A stretch of DNA of 63,461 nucleotides, from contig JAGXLL010000012.1 of NCBI GenBank assembly GCA_018334675.1, positions 1 through 63,461 of the forward strand. The letters run 5' to 3'. Each line of letters begins with the position of its first letter. The first letter of the stretch is position 1. The DNA is from Bacteroidales bacterium. Lineage in GTDB: Bacteria > Bacteroidota > Bacteroidia > Bacteroidales > UBA12077. The translations under genes were made by a program, and so were the position numbers. Of the stretch, positions 19,258 through 27,550 are shown piece after piece. The notes beneath the pieces are model-generated. The model had not been told where the DNA came from, did no database searches, and worked only from the letters and a program-made list of their open reading frames with translations.

Positions 19258-22200
19258 ATGATGAAATTGCATGCCCATCCAACCAGCCGCCCCGTTAAAG
19301 TGCTTCTGCTCCTGATCCTTTCCTGGGGTGCTTTTTCATTTCAATGCTTTTCCCAGGAAACTTACAAACTGGAAGAACTGTTCATGGATGCGGAAACCTG
19401 GTATTACTTCCAGGATTATGAAACCGCTTTACCCCTTTACAAGCAGGTGCATCAGCAATTGCCCGAACATGACAATGTCAACTCCAAGATTGGGTTCTGC
19501 TATCTCAACATCGACGGACAAAAGCACAAGGCCATACCCTATCTACAGGAGGCCGCCAAAAACACCACCTTCAACTTCCCCCGGGAGGCCTTTTATCAAA
19601 GGAAGGCTCCGGTAGATGCCATTTTTTACCTGGGCAACGCCTACCTGATCAATAATCAGATCGATAAAGCCCTGGAGGCCTTTCAACGATTCCAGAAAAA
19701 GCTGGAAGACAGACGGATATTTCTGTTCAGAAGGATAGATTTCGACCTTGAATACCTGCAGCTACAGATCGAAGCCTGCCGGCGGGCGAAAAAAATGATG
19801 GACCAACCGGTGAATTATTCCGCCACGAATATCGGCGCACCCATCAATACCCCGCTGGCAGAATACAACCCGGTGATCTCCGGCGATGGCAACACCCTGG
19901 TCTTCACTGCAGAGAAAAAATTCTATACCGGCGTTTTCATGTCCCGCAAAAAAGAAAACGGCCAATGGGGGGCACCCGTCAACCTCCTTCCCCAGCTTGG
20001 CATTGACGGGGATTGCGAAACCACCTCCCTTTCCCATGACGGCACCGAACTGTACCTCTACCGGGAAGACGAACTGGACGGCAACCTCTATGTAAGCCAT
20101 TACCATGACGGGACCTGGTCGAAGATTGAAAAATTGGGGGAGCACATCAACACCAAGTACTGGGAGAGCCATGCCTTCATCTCCAGGGATAAAAGCCGGC
20201 TTTATTTCACCAGCAATCGGCCCGGAGGCTACGGCGACCTCGATATCTATGTGTCCAGGCGACAAAGCGACGGCAGCTGGGGTGAACCCAAAAACATAGG
20301 CCCCACCATTAATACCCCCTGGCGGGAAGACACACCCTTTCTTACCGACGACGGCAAACGTCTGTTCTTTAGCTCGGAAGGCCACGAAAGCATGGGTAGA
20401 CTAGACGTGGTGGTATCCCACCGCACCCCACAGGGATGGACCGAGCCCCAAAACCTGGGGTATCCCATCAATACCACCGACCATGATCTTTTCTTCATGC
20501 CCGTTGAAAATGGCAGCCAGGCATACTATGCCCGCTACCACAATCAACCCCCGGGTGGGAAGGACATCTTCCAGTATTATATCGATGTACCCGCCCACCT
20601 CGACTTCATCGATGTGGAAGGCATCATGACCTACGACAACCCGGAGGACAAAAACAAAAAAGAGTATCTGATCAACCTGATCGATACCCGCAACCAGGAT
20701 ACCCTGCTAACGCTCAATCCCGACAAACAAACAGGTCAATATACCTACAGCCTGAGCGAGGCCAAAGACCATCTGATCATGGAAACACCCCGTTTGGAGG
20801 GCAACCGCCAATATCTGCTATCCAAAAAGATCAACATTCAGGAACGCTACCTCGAGCCCGGCAAATTACAGACCAAGGCAGATACTGCTTTCAGGGAGCC
20901 TCAACCGAGCATTGACCTGGACCGGCAGGTCATCACCGTCTCCCCCGGCCAGGAACAGATCAAGATCAAGCTCAACCTGGAAGGAGGAAAGCAACTGAAG
21001 GTGAACACCTTCCGAAACGACACCCTGCTCAACACCGAAACATTCCCGGTGGAAGAGGGGGCATTCACATACGAGTACAAACCCGGCCAGAAACAAACCA
21101 GGCTGACCTTTGAGCTGACCGATGAAATGGGTCACCTCCACACCCGAAACGTTGATGTCCTTTGGGAGCCCGCTATAGCCGAAAAAACTGAGAAGGAAAA
21201 AGATTCCGCCCAACCGGAGATCGCCGATAAAACTCAGAAGGAAAAAGACCCTGCCCGGCTGGAGATCGGTGAAAGATCCATCTCTTTTGCCGGGGGAAAG
21301 AAGAAAATACACATCCGGCTTCATATGGATAAGGGTTCAAAGCTGATCGTTTCAACTCATGTCGGTGATGAGCTGATCAACCAGGAAGAGTTCCAGGTCG
21401 ACAATGAAGACTTCACCTATGAGTTCGAACCCAGGAAAGAAAAGAGCCGCATCCATTTCAAGGTGGTAGGACCCCAAAAGCAGGCCACTTCGAAAGAGAT
21501 TATCCTGTCGCATCAACCCATCAACGCCGGGCTGGAAAGGCTGCTGAACCGCCTGAACCGCTATCCCCCGATTACAATCGGGCAAGAGCTCTCGCAGATG
21601 GAAAGCCGGCAGCCGACGGCACAGGATTTCTTCAGGGATCTTTCTGAAAAACCCCTGGCCGAGATGGATGTCCGCGACATGGATGCCCTGATGTACTCGA
21701 TGATCCTGTTGAACGGAGATAACGCCTCCGATATGCAGCAAAGCCTCAGGGATCTGTCAGATGGCTTGCTTAATGACTACCTGGAGCGCCAACCCGTCGA
21801 CAGCCTGACAACAAAGAAAGACCTGCTGAAAAAGCTCCGGGCTGCCGCCGGTGAACCCTCTTACACGGAAGAATCGCTGCGACAGACCCTCATGAAATAT
21901 CTCGACCAAACCTATGAACCCGGAGCCTTCTACGAGATGGCCATGAAATTGTCTGAATTCAATGCCGACAGCATCTTCACCCAACTGGGCTACGATGCGG
22001 CCGACATGGTTTCCATTCAGGATATGCTGGATCTGATCCAAAACAGCGGCCACCCCGACAGGATGAAGATCCTGGCCTTACTGGAGGGAATGGACGTGTC
22101 GCATGAAAAAACCGGAAAGGACATACTGTGGGCATCCGGGGAACAGCAGGAAGAAGAAGCGGGTGAGGAAGGCCAGGGGGGCTGGAGCCCCTGGATCATT

Positions 22201-22275
22201 GGAGGAGGAGGGATCCTGTTGATTTTCCTGGTATGGTTCGACCGACAAAGAAAAAAGCATCGCAAGAAAAACTAA
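19258..22275 (+). CDS. Large TPR/PD40 surface protein with duplicated beta modules
   Basis: The protein has 1005 residues from the ATG at 19258 (signal-like segment VLLLLILSWGAFSFQCFSQ). In order: TPR-like helices (about 30-180); four or five PD40/WD40-like beta-propeller blades (about 195-445) with motifs such as FISRDKSRLYFTSNRPGGYG and FLTDDGKRLFFSS; a linker; two related beta modules (about 549-635 and 666-750) joined by a duplicated Lys/Glu linker; an all-helical region (about 760-950); and one C-terminal membrane helix (about 977-996) with a basic tail. PD40 proteins in Bacteroidota often end in OmpA; this one does not. Its function is unknown and is probably envelope-associated. Confidence 0.8.
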   Translation: MMKLHAHPTSRPVKVLLLLILSWGAFSFQCFSQETYKLEELFMDAETWYYFQDYETALPLYKQVHQQLPEHDNVNSKIGFCYLNIDGQKHKAIPYLQEAAKNTTFNFPREAFYQRKAPVDAIFYLGNAYLINNQIDKALEAFQRFQKKLEDRRIFLFRRIDFDLEYLQLQIEACRRAKKMMDQPVNYSATNIGAPINTPLAEYNPVISGDGNTLVFTAEKKFYTGVFMSRKKENGQWGAPVNLLPQLGIDGDCETTSLSHDGTELYLYREDELDGNLYVSHYHDGTWSKIEKLGEHINTKYWESHAFISRDKSRLYFTSNRPGGYGDLDIYVSRRQSDGSWGEPKNIGPTINTPWREDTPFLTDDGKRLFFSSEGHESMGRLDVVVSHRTPQGWTEPQNLGYPINTTDHDLFFMPVENGSQAYYARYHNQPPGGKDIFQYYIDVPAHLDFIDVEGIMTYDNPEDKNKKEYLINLIDTRNQDTLLTLNPDKQTGQYTYSLSEAKDHLIMETPRLEGNRQYLLSKKINIQERYLEPGKLQTKADTAFREPQPSIDLDRQVITVSPGQEQIKIKLNLEGGKQLKVNTFRNDTLLNTETFPVEEGAFTYEYKPGQKQTRLTFELTDEMGHLHTRNVDVLWEPAIAEKTEKEKDSAQPEIADKTQKEKDPARLEIGERSISFAGGKKKIHIRLHMDKGSKLIVSTHVGDELINQEEFQVDNEDFTYEFEPRKEKSRIHFKVVGPQKQATSKEIILSHQPINAGLERLLNRLNRYPPITIGQELSQMESRQPTAQDFFRDLSEKPLAEMDVRDMDALMYSMILLNGDNASDMQQSLRDLSDGLLNDYLERQPVDSLTTKKDLLKKLRAAAGEPSYTEESLRQTLMKYLDQTYEPGAFYEMAMKLSEFNADSIFTQLGYDAADMVSIQDMLDLIQNSGHPDRMKILALLEGMDVSHEKTGKDILWASGEQQEEEAGEEGQGGWSPWIIGGGGILLIFLVWFDRQRKKHRKKN
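21178..21267 (+). repeat. Two tandem 45-bp units in the PD40 protein gene
   Basis: Units 21178-21222 and 21223-21267 are about 80 per cent identical and encode the linkers EKTEKEKDSAQPEI and DKTQKEKDPARLEI. They lie between the two beta modules. Confidence 0.8.
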
Positions 22276-22282
22276 CCCCACC

Positions 22283-22858
22283 GTGGACATTTTGGAAGAA
22301 AAAAACATCAAGCTTCGGGCACTGGAACCCTCCGATGCAGACCTGATTTACGAATGGGAGAACGATTCTTCGGTATGGCACGCAGGCAATACCATAGAAC
22401 CTTTCTCCCGTCACATCATACTTCAGTATGTGCGCAATGCCACCATGGACCTTTTCCAGTCGAGGCAGCTGCGCATGATGATCGATCTGAAAGGCCACCA
22501 AAGCAAACCGTTTCGTACCATCGGAAGCATCGACCTGTTCGAGATTGACCCCCTCCACCAGCGCGCCGGGATAGGTATTCTGATTCACAAAGAGAAAGAC
22601 CGAAATCACGGATACGCCGATCAGGCCCTGAAAGTCATCATCAAATATGCCTTTCAGGTACTTTTCCTGCATCAGCTCTTTTGCCACATCGACAATGACA
22701 ACGCCCCTAGCCTTAAGCTATTCAAAAACAATGGCTTTCAGGTTACCGGCACCAGGAAGGACTGGATCCGTACCTCAAATGAATGGAAAGACGAGTTGTT
22801 GCTGCAGCTGATCAACAATCCCCCCGCAGACAACCATACCGGCCAGGCCCCGGGCTGA
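22283..22858 (+). CDS. GNAT-family N-acetyltransferase
   Basis: This 191-residue protein starts with GTG seven bases after the PD40 gene stop. It has the RimJ/SpeG-like pattern: IKLRALEPSDADLIYEWEND at the N-terminus, AGIGILIHKEKDRNHGYADQAL as the acetyl-CoA loop, and NAPSLKLFKNNGFQ in the last motif. The acceptor substrate is unknown. Probably cotranscribed with the PD40 gene. Confidence 0.87.
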   Translation: MDILEEKNIKLRALEPSDADLIYEWENDSSVWHAGNTIEPFSRHIILQYVRNATMDLFQSRQLRMMIDLKGHQSKPFRTIGSIDLFEIDPLHQRAGIGILIHKEKDRNHGYADQALKVIIKYAFQVLFLHQLFCHIDNDNAPSLKLFKNNGFQVTGTRKDWIRTSNEWKDELLLQLINNPPADNHTGQAPG

Positions 22859-22874
22859 AGCTCCGGATGATGGT

Positions 22875-23330
22875 TTATCCGGTTATCTCCTCGTAATCAG
22901 GAATTGCTTTTAGAAATTCATATTTGCCCTGCGCAGGGTCAAACCGGCAGCAATAATGCTCCAGCCCGTTGGTCACAACCAGGTATGCCACCTTCAATTG
23001 CATGTTATAACGCAGGATCTGATCAAAATGCTCCTGGCGGATCGATATATCGGGAGCTTTACACTCGACCAGCATCACCGGCCGGGCCTGCCGATCGTAT
23101 ACCACCGCATCGGCTCTGAAGTGCAACTTATTGAACTCCATATCCATCTCAACAGCGATCAGGGAAGAGGGATAATTGCGCTCTTCACAGAGGTAGCGGA
23201 TAAAATGCTGACGCACCCATTCTTCGGGGGTCAAGGCAACAAACTTCTTTCTGAAAGCATCAAAAATGTATTTTTTTTGTTCCTTTGTTTGTATTTTAAA
23301 GGAATATTTAGGCAGATTAAGTGATTGCAT
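22875..23330 (-). CDS. Stand-alone HsdR N-terminal-type nuclease-fold protein
   Basis: The protein has 151 residues from MQSLNLPKYSF; an earlier Met adds nine residues. It contains the PD-(D/E)xK core found at the N-terminus of type I restriction HsdR subunits: Asp in RADAVVYD, then VECKAPD. There is no helicase part and no HsdM or HsdS gene nearby. In Bacteroidota a gene of this kind often lies next to holA, as here. A restriction role is therefore unlikely; the true function is unknown. Confidence 0.85.
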   Translation of the reverse strand: MQSLNLPKYSFKIQTKEQKKYIFDAFRKKFVALTPEEWVRQHFIRYLCEERNYPSSLIAVEMDMEFNKLHFRADAVVYDRQARPVMLVECKAPDISIRQEHFDQILRYNMQLKVAYLVVTNGLEHYCCRFDPAQGKYEFLKAIPDYEEITG

Positions 23331-23402
23331 AATGGTTGTTTGTTGGCCCATGAACATTCATTGATCACGAAAGTCTAATATAATGAAAAAAACCATTGCG
23401 CC

Positions 23403-24176
23403 ATGAAAACCAAGATAGAGATTGTAAAAGACTGGCTACCAAGGTATACTGGCAATCCCTTGGACAATTTCGGCAAGCATATCTTACTGACCAATTTTCA
23501 GCATTATCTGGAGATATTCATAGAGCTGCAGGAAACCGAGATCGTGGACCCGCACGCGCAAATGCCCTGTGCCACGGCCAACGGCATTACCATGATCAAT
23601 TTCGGCATGGGAAGTGCCAATGCAGCCACCATCATGGATCTGCTGAGTGCCATCAAGCCCAGCTCAGCCCTGTTCCTGGGCAAATGCGGGGGGCTGAAAA
23701 AGAAAAACGAGGTGGGTGACTTTATTCTACCCATTGCTGCCATCCGAAGTGAAGGAGCCTCGCATGATTATCTGCCACCGGAGGTGCCTGCCCTGCCGGC
23801 TTTTAACCTACAAAGGGCTATTTCAGGATCCATTCGTGATATGGGCTATGACTACTGGACCGGAACGGTTTATACCACCAACAAAAGGGTATGGGAATAC
23901 GATGAGCGTTTTAAGAAGTACCTGCGCAAGACCCGTTCCATGGCCATCGATATGGAGAGCGCCACCATCTTCATCGTTGGTTTTGCCAACGAGATACCCT
24001 CGGGGGCCCTGCTGCTGGTAAGCGACCAGCCTATGATCTCCACCGGAGTGAAGACCTCGAAAGCAGACAAACAGGTCACCAATCAGTATGTGAGGGCCCA
24101 TGTGAAGATCGGGGTCAATGCCCTTAAAGAGATCATACACAACAAAAGATCCGTCAAACACCTGAGATTCACCTAA
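23403..24176 (+). CDS. amn: AMP nucleosidase
   Basis: This 257-residue phosphorylase-fold protein hydrolyses AMP to adenine and ribose 5-phosphate. Motifs include MINFGMGSANAATIMDLL, LFLGKCGGLKKK (ribose-phosphate region) and AIDMESATIFIVGF with the catalytic Glu of the MEXA type. It is the short Bacteroidota form that lacks the N-terminal regulatory domain of the E. coli enzyme. It leads the run amn - holA - rhomboid - aminotransferase. Confidence 0.9.
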   Translation: MKTKIEIVKDWLPRYTGNPLDNFGKHILLTNFQHYLEIFIELQETEIVDPHAQMPCATANGITMINFGMGSANAATIMDLLSAIKPSSALFLGKCGGLKKKNEVGDFILPIAAIRSEGASHDYLPPEVPALPAFNLQRAISGSIRDMGYDYWTGTVYTTNKRVWEYDERFKKYLRKTRSMAIDMESATIFIVGFANEIPSGALLLVSDQPMISTGVKTSKADKQVTNQYVRAHVKIGVNALKEIIHNKRSVKHLRFT

Positions 24177-24190
24177 CAAAGCTGACCCCT

Positions 24191-25201
24191 ATGGAATACA
24201 AGGACCTGGCAGAGGAATTAAAGAAGGGCCATTACCGGAACATCTATTTCTTTCACGGTAAGGAACCCTATTTCATTGACCGCCTGACTCATTATATTCA
24301 GGAAAATGCGCTTTCCGAATCGGAAAGATCGTTTAATCAAACCATCCTGTATGGCAAGGATACCGATACGGAAACGGTGATCAACACGGCAAAGAGGTAT
24401 CCCATGATGGCTCAGCGCCAGGTGGTGATCGTGAAAGAGGCCCAGAACCTGAAAGGGCTGGAGAAGCTTCTGTACTATCTACAAAAACCCCAGCAAAAAA
24501 CGATTTTGGTGATCAGCTATAAATACGGAAGCCTGGATAAAAGAACCAGGCTTTACAAGGCCCTGAAAGATCCGGTAGCGGAGTTCGAATCCAAAAAGAT
24601 ACCCGACCATAAGGTGCCGGAATGGATCCTGAAATATATCAAAAAGCGGAAGCTCACGATGGATTCCGATGCGGCTGTGCTGATGACCGAGTTCCTGGGG
24701 AACGACCTGGATAAGATCACCCATGAGCTCGATAAGCTGCTGTTGGCTCTGCCCAATGACCAGACCCATATCACATCAGCCCACATAGAGAAGAACATTG
24801 GGATCAGCAAGGAATACAACCCCTTTGAGCTCAACAAAGCCCTGGCGGAGAAAAACGTGGTAAAGGCCAACCGGATCATCCGGCATTTCGGCAAAAACCC
24901 TTCGGAATACGCTATGCCCATGATCATCGGATCGATGTACTTCTTCTTCTCCAAGGTGCTGGGCTACCATTTCCTGACCCCTGAGGAGCGAAAGAATAAA
25001 TATAAGGTTGCCACGCGCCTGAAGGCCTATCCCAATTCGGTATGGCAATATGAAAAGGCGACCAAAAAATACAGCTATCAAAAAGCGGCTCATATCATCA
25101 GTTACCTGAGGGAATACGATATGAAATCCAAGGGTGTGAACAATGTGAGTGCCTCGGAAGAAGACCTGCTCAAAGAATTGGTTTTTAAAATCCTTCATTA
25201 A
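24191..25201 (+). CDS. holA: DNA polymerase III subunit delta
   Basis: This 336-residue clamp-loader subunit opens the sliding clamp. It has the expected N-terminal YFFHGKEPYFIDRLTHYI, the QVVIVKEAQNL motif, TEFLGNDLDKITHELDKLLL in the linker domain, and the helical collar domain (about 215-336). It starts 14 bases after amn. Confidence 0.93.
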   Translation: MEYKDLAEELKKGHYRNIYFFHGKEPYFIDRLTHYIQENALSESERSFNQTILYGKDTDTETVINTAKRYPMMAQRQVVIVKEAQNLKGLEKLLYYLQKPQQKTILVISYKYGSLDKRTRLYKALKDPVAEFESKKIPDHKVPEWILKYIKKRKLTMDSDAAVLMTEFLGNDLDKITHELDKLLLALPNDQTHITSAHIEKNIGISKEYNPFELNKALAEKNVVKANRIIRHFGKNPSEYAMPMIIGSMYFFFSKVLGYHFLTPEERKNKYKVATRLKAYPNSVWQYEKATKKYSYQKAAHIISYLREYDMKSKGVNNVSASEEDLLKELVFKILH

Positions 25202-25215
25202 ATCCAGCAAACATC

Positions 25216-25827
25216 ATGACACTTGTGATCATTGGCATTACTGTGGCGATCTCCCTGATAGCCTTCAACAACCGGGAACTGTTCATTAAGATGCAACTCA
25301 ACCCCTACCAGGTATACCATCAGAATCAATGGTACCGGGTAGTAAGCCATGGCTTTTTGCATGCCGACTGGATTCATCTTTTTGTGAACATGATCGTGCT
25401 GTTCTCTTTCGGCGAGGCAGTGGAGCAACGCTTCAGCCTGCTGGAAAGCCGGGGTATGATCGGCAACAGCACCGTACATTTTCTCATCCTCTATTTTGCT
25501 GGAATGATCATTGCCTCCGCAACCACCATTCAAAAACACAAGGACAACTATCACTACAATGCCATTGGTGCTTCAGGGGCGGTATCGGCAGTGGTTTTTA
25601 CCTATATCTTCTTTTCCCCCACAAACACCCTATTGCTGATGGGGGTCATACCCATCCCGGCCATTCTTTTCGGGGTGCTCTACCTGGTATACAGCCAGTA
25701 CATGCGCAAACGAAGCGGCGACCGGGTCAACCATGATGCCCACTTTATTGGTGCGGTATTTGGCTTTTTGTATCCCATCCTGCTGGAGCCCGGTCTGATC
25801 AGGGTCTTTTTCAATCAGCTGTTCTGA
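25216..25827 (+). CDS. Rhomboid intramembrane serine protease
   Basis: This 203-residue protein has six hydrophobic segments. The catalytic Ser is in NAIGASGAVSAVVF (about 120) and the His in NHDAHFIGAVFGF (about 176). HADWIHLFVNMIVLFSFG is the family's second-helix motif. It cleaves membrane proteins within the bilayer; substrates are unknown. It is 14 bases after holA and four bases before the aminotransferase gene. Confidence 0.93.
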   Translation: MTLVIIGITVAISLIAFNNRELFIKMQLNPYQVYHQNQWYRVVSHGFLHADWIHLFVNMIVLFSFGEAVEQRFSLLESRGMIGNSTVHFLILYFAGMIIASATTIQKHKDNYHYNAIGASGAVSAVVFTYIFFSPTNTLLLMGVIPIPAILFGVLYLVYSQYMRKRSGDRVNHDAHFIGAVFGFLYPILLEPGLIRVFFNQLF

Positions 25828-25831
25828 GCCT

Positions 25832-26683
25832 ATGCAGCAGTATATCAACCTAAACGGAAAACATTACCCGGCCGATGAACCTGTACTCCATCACACCAAC
25901 CGGGGCTTTCAGTATGGCGATGCCCTGTTTGAAACCATGCATGCCAACGGAAAGCAGGTTCAGTTCTTCTACGACCACATGCAACGGCTGATAACGGCCA
26001 TGGGCATGCTTAGGATGGATGTGCCCTCCAGGATCAAAACCCACGGCATCGAGCACGAGATAGCCAGGCTGCTCCACACCAACAGGCACCTGAAAGGGGC
26101 CCGGGTTAGGCTGACGGTATTCCGCAACTCGGGGGGCAAATACGCTCCGGCCGACCTGAGCTGTTCCTGGTTGATTGAAACCGAGGCTCTGGAAAGCGAT
26201 ACCTACAGGCTCAACGAGAAAGGTATGATCATTGATGTGTTCAGCCGGTTAAAAAAGCCGCTGACACCGCTTTCCAACCTAAAAACCACCAATGACCTGG
26301 CATACATCATGGCGGGCATCCACAAAAATGAAAAAGGCCTGGATGAGTGCCTGCTGATCAATTCCCAAAACGAGATCACCGAAGCGATCAGCTCCAACGT
26401 GTTCCTGGTATCCGGCAGCGTGATCCACACCCCTCCGCTGGCCTCGGGATGTCTGGACGGCATCATGCGCAAAAAGATCATTGAGTTTTCCCGGGAAGCG
26501 GGTTATGAGGTCTACGACCGGCAACCCCTCGCATTGGAACACTTCCTGCATGGCGACGAAGTGTTCCTCACCAATGCAGTAAAAGGCATCCAGTGGGTGG
26601 GTGGGATAAGAAAGAAAAGGTATTTTAAAGGCACGGCCAAAAGACTCATGGGCCTGCTCAATGAAAAAACCGCCATAGATTAG
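25832..26683 (+). CDS. Class IV aminotransferase (PabC/IlvE-like)
   Basis: This 283-residue PLP enzyme has NRGFQYGDALFETMHANG at the N-terminus, the PLP Lys in LSNLKTTNDLAYIMA (about 153), and ITEAISSNVFLV plus PLASGCLDGIMR. These match the 4-amino-4-deoxychorismate lyase / branched-chain / D-amino-acid aminotransferase family; the exact reaction is not decided by sequence. Its stop overlaps that of the convergent YqgE gene. Confidence 0.9.
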   Translation: MQQYINLNGKHYPADEPVLHHTNRGFQYGDALFETMHANGKQVQFFYDHMQRLITAMGMLRMDVPSRIKTHGIEHEIARLLHTNRHLKGARVRLTVFRNSGGKYAPADLSCSWLIETEALESDTYRLNEKGMIIDVFSRLKKPLTPLSNLKTTNDLAYIMAGIHKNEKGLDECLLINSQNEITEAISSNVFLVSGSVIHTPPLASGCLDGIMRKKIIEFSREAGYEVYDRQPLALEHFLHGDEVFLTNAVKGIQWVGGIRKKRYFKGTAKRLMGLLNEKTAID

Positions 26684-27267
26684 TTGAGGGCAGGATTCTC
26701 CGGGCAGTTCGTCCAGATCTTATACCGATTGCCCAGGCTGTTGAGCACCTCTTTCCACATATTCTGGTCGGGCGACATGATCCAGGATCCTTCCACTTCG
26801 GATATCAGCCAGGCATTGTTTTCGATCTCGCCTTCCAGCTGTTTGGGGCTCCATCCGGAATAGCCCAGGAAAAAGCGAATCTGGGAGGGTTGAATCAGAC
26901 CCTCGGATATCAACTCCCGAACCCGGTCGAAATCGCCTCCCCAGTAAATATTGTCTTTTACGTGCACCGAATTGGGGATGAGCTCTCCCAGGGTATGGAT
27001 GTAATGCACCGTATCCTTGCCAACGGGACCTCCCACATAAAGTTTGGTGTCAAACTCGGGAAAATCCTTGATCACATCCTGTATGGTCAGATCGATGGGC
27101 TTGTTTAAAACGAACCCTACCGAACCGTTCTCAGAGTGTTCGGTAAGCAAAACCACCGAACGTTTGAAATAGGAGTCGTTGAGTAAAGGTTCGGATATAA
27201 GGACGCGGCCCTGCCGGGGAGCCATATTTTCATTTTCCACCTTGAAAAAGTCGAAATGGATCTGCAT
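26680..27267 (-). CDS. YqgE/AlgH-family protein
   Basis: This 195-residue protein has the family motifs APRQGRVLISEPLLNDSYF, SVVLLTEHSENGSVGFVLNK, LYVGGPVGKDTVHYIH and RFFLGYSGWSPKQLEGEI. The family fold is known but its role is not well defined (AlgH was first linked to alginate regulation in Pseudomonas). Two starts are possible (27267 or the Met 14 codons later). Confidence 0.92.
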   Translation of the reverse strand: MQIHFDFFKVENENMAPRQGRVLISEPLLNDSYFKRSVVLLTEHSENGSVGFVLNKPIDLTIQDVIKDFPEFDTKLYVGGPVGKDTVHYIHTLGELIPNSVHVKDNIYWGGDFDRVRELISEGLIQPSQIRFFLGYSGWSPKQLEGEIENNAWLISEVEGSWIMSPDQNMWKEVLNSLGNRYKIWTNCPENPALN

Positions 27268-27550
27268 AAAACATAAATTTATGAATAAACAAAATACAAC
27301 AAATTTGGCTCAATTTCAAAATCTATCGGGTTAAATCAACCACCCCGGCCTCATTATTCTGCTGACATTAAAAGCGTTGCATACCCGCATAACAAATTCG
27401 CTCTTCATAGGTTTTGCCCGGCCCCGGGGCCATGCATGCGGAAAAAATGCTGAAGACCCCGCAAAGCCATACACCTTCATCATTTTTCATTCCATATATT
27501 TATAACGAAATAAAATATTTTAATTACATTAGATGCTTCTATAAAATGAG
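27268..27550. other. Divergent intergenic region
   Basis: This 283-base stretch lies between yqgE and the NhaC-type gene, which point away from each other, so it should hold both promoters. No exact TAnnTTTG box, hairpin or small gene was recognised. Confidence 0.4.

Noticed and set aside
22875-23330. Type I restriction system
   Set aside because: Only the HsdR N-terminal fold is present; there is no helicase part, methylase or specificity subunit, and the neighbours are housekeeping genes.
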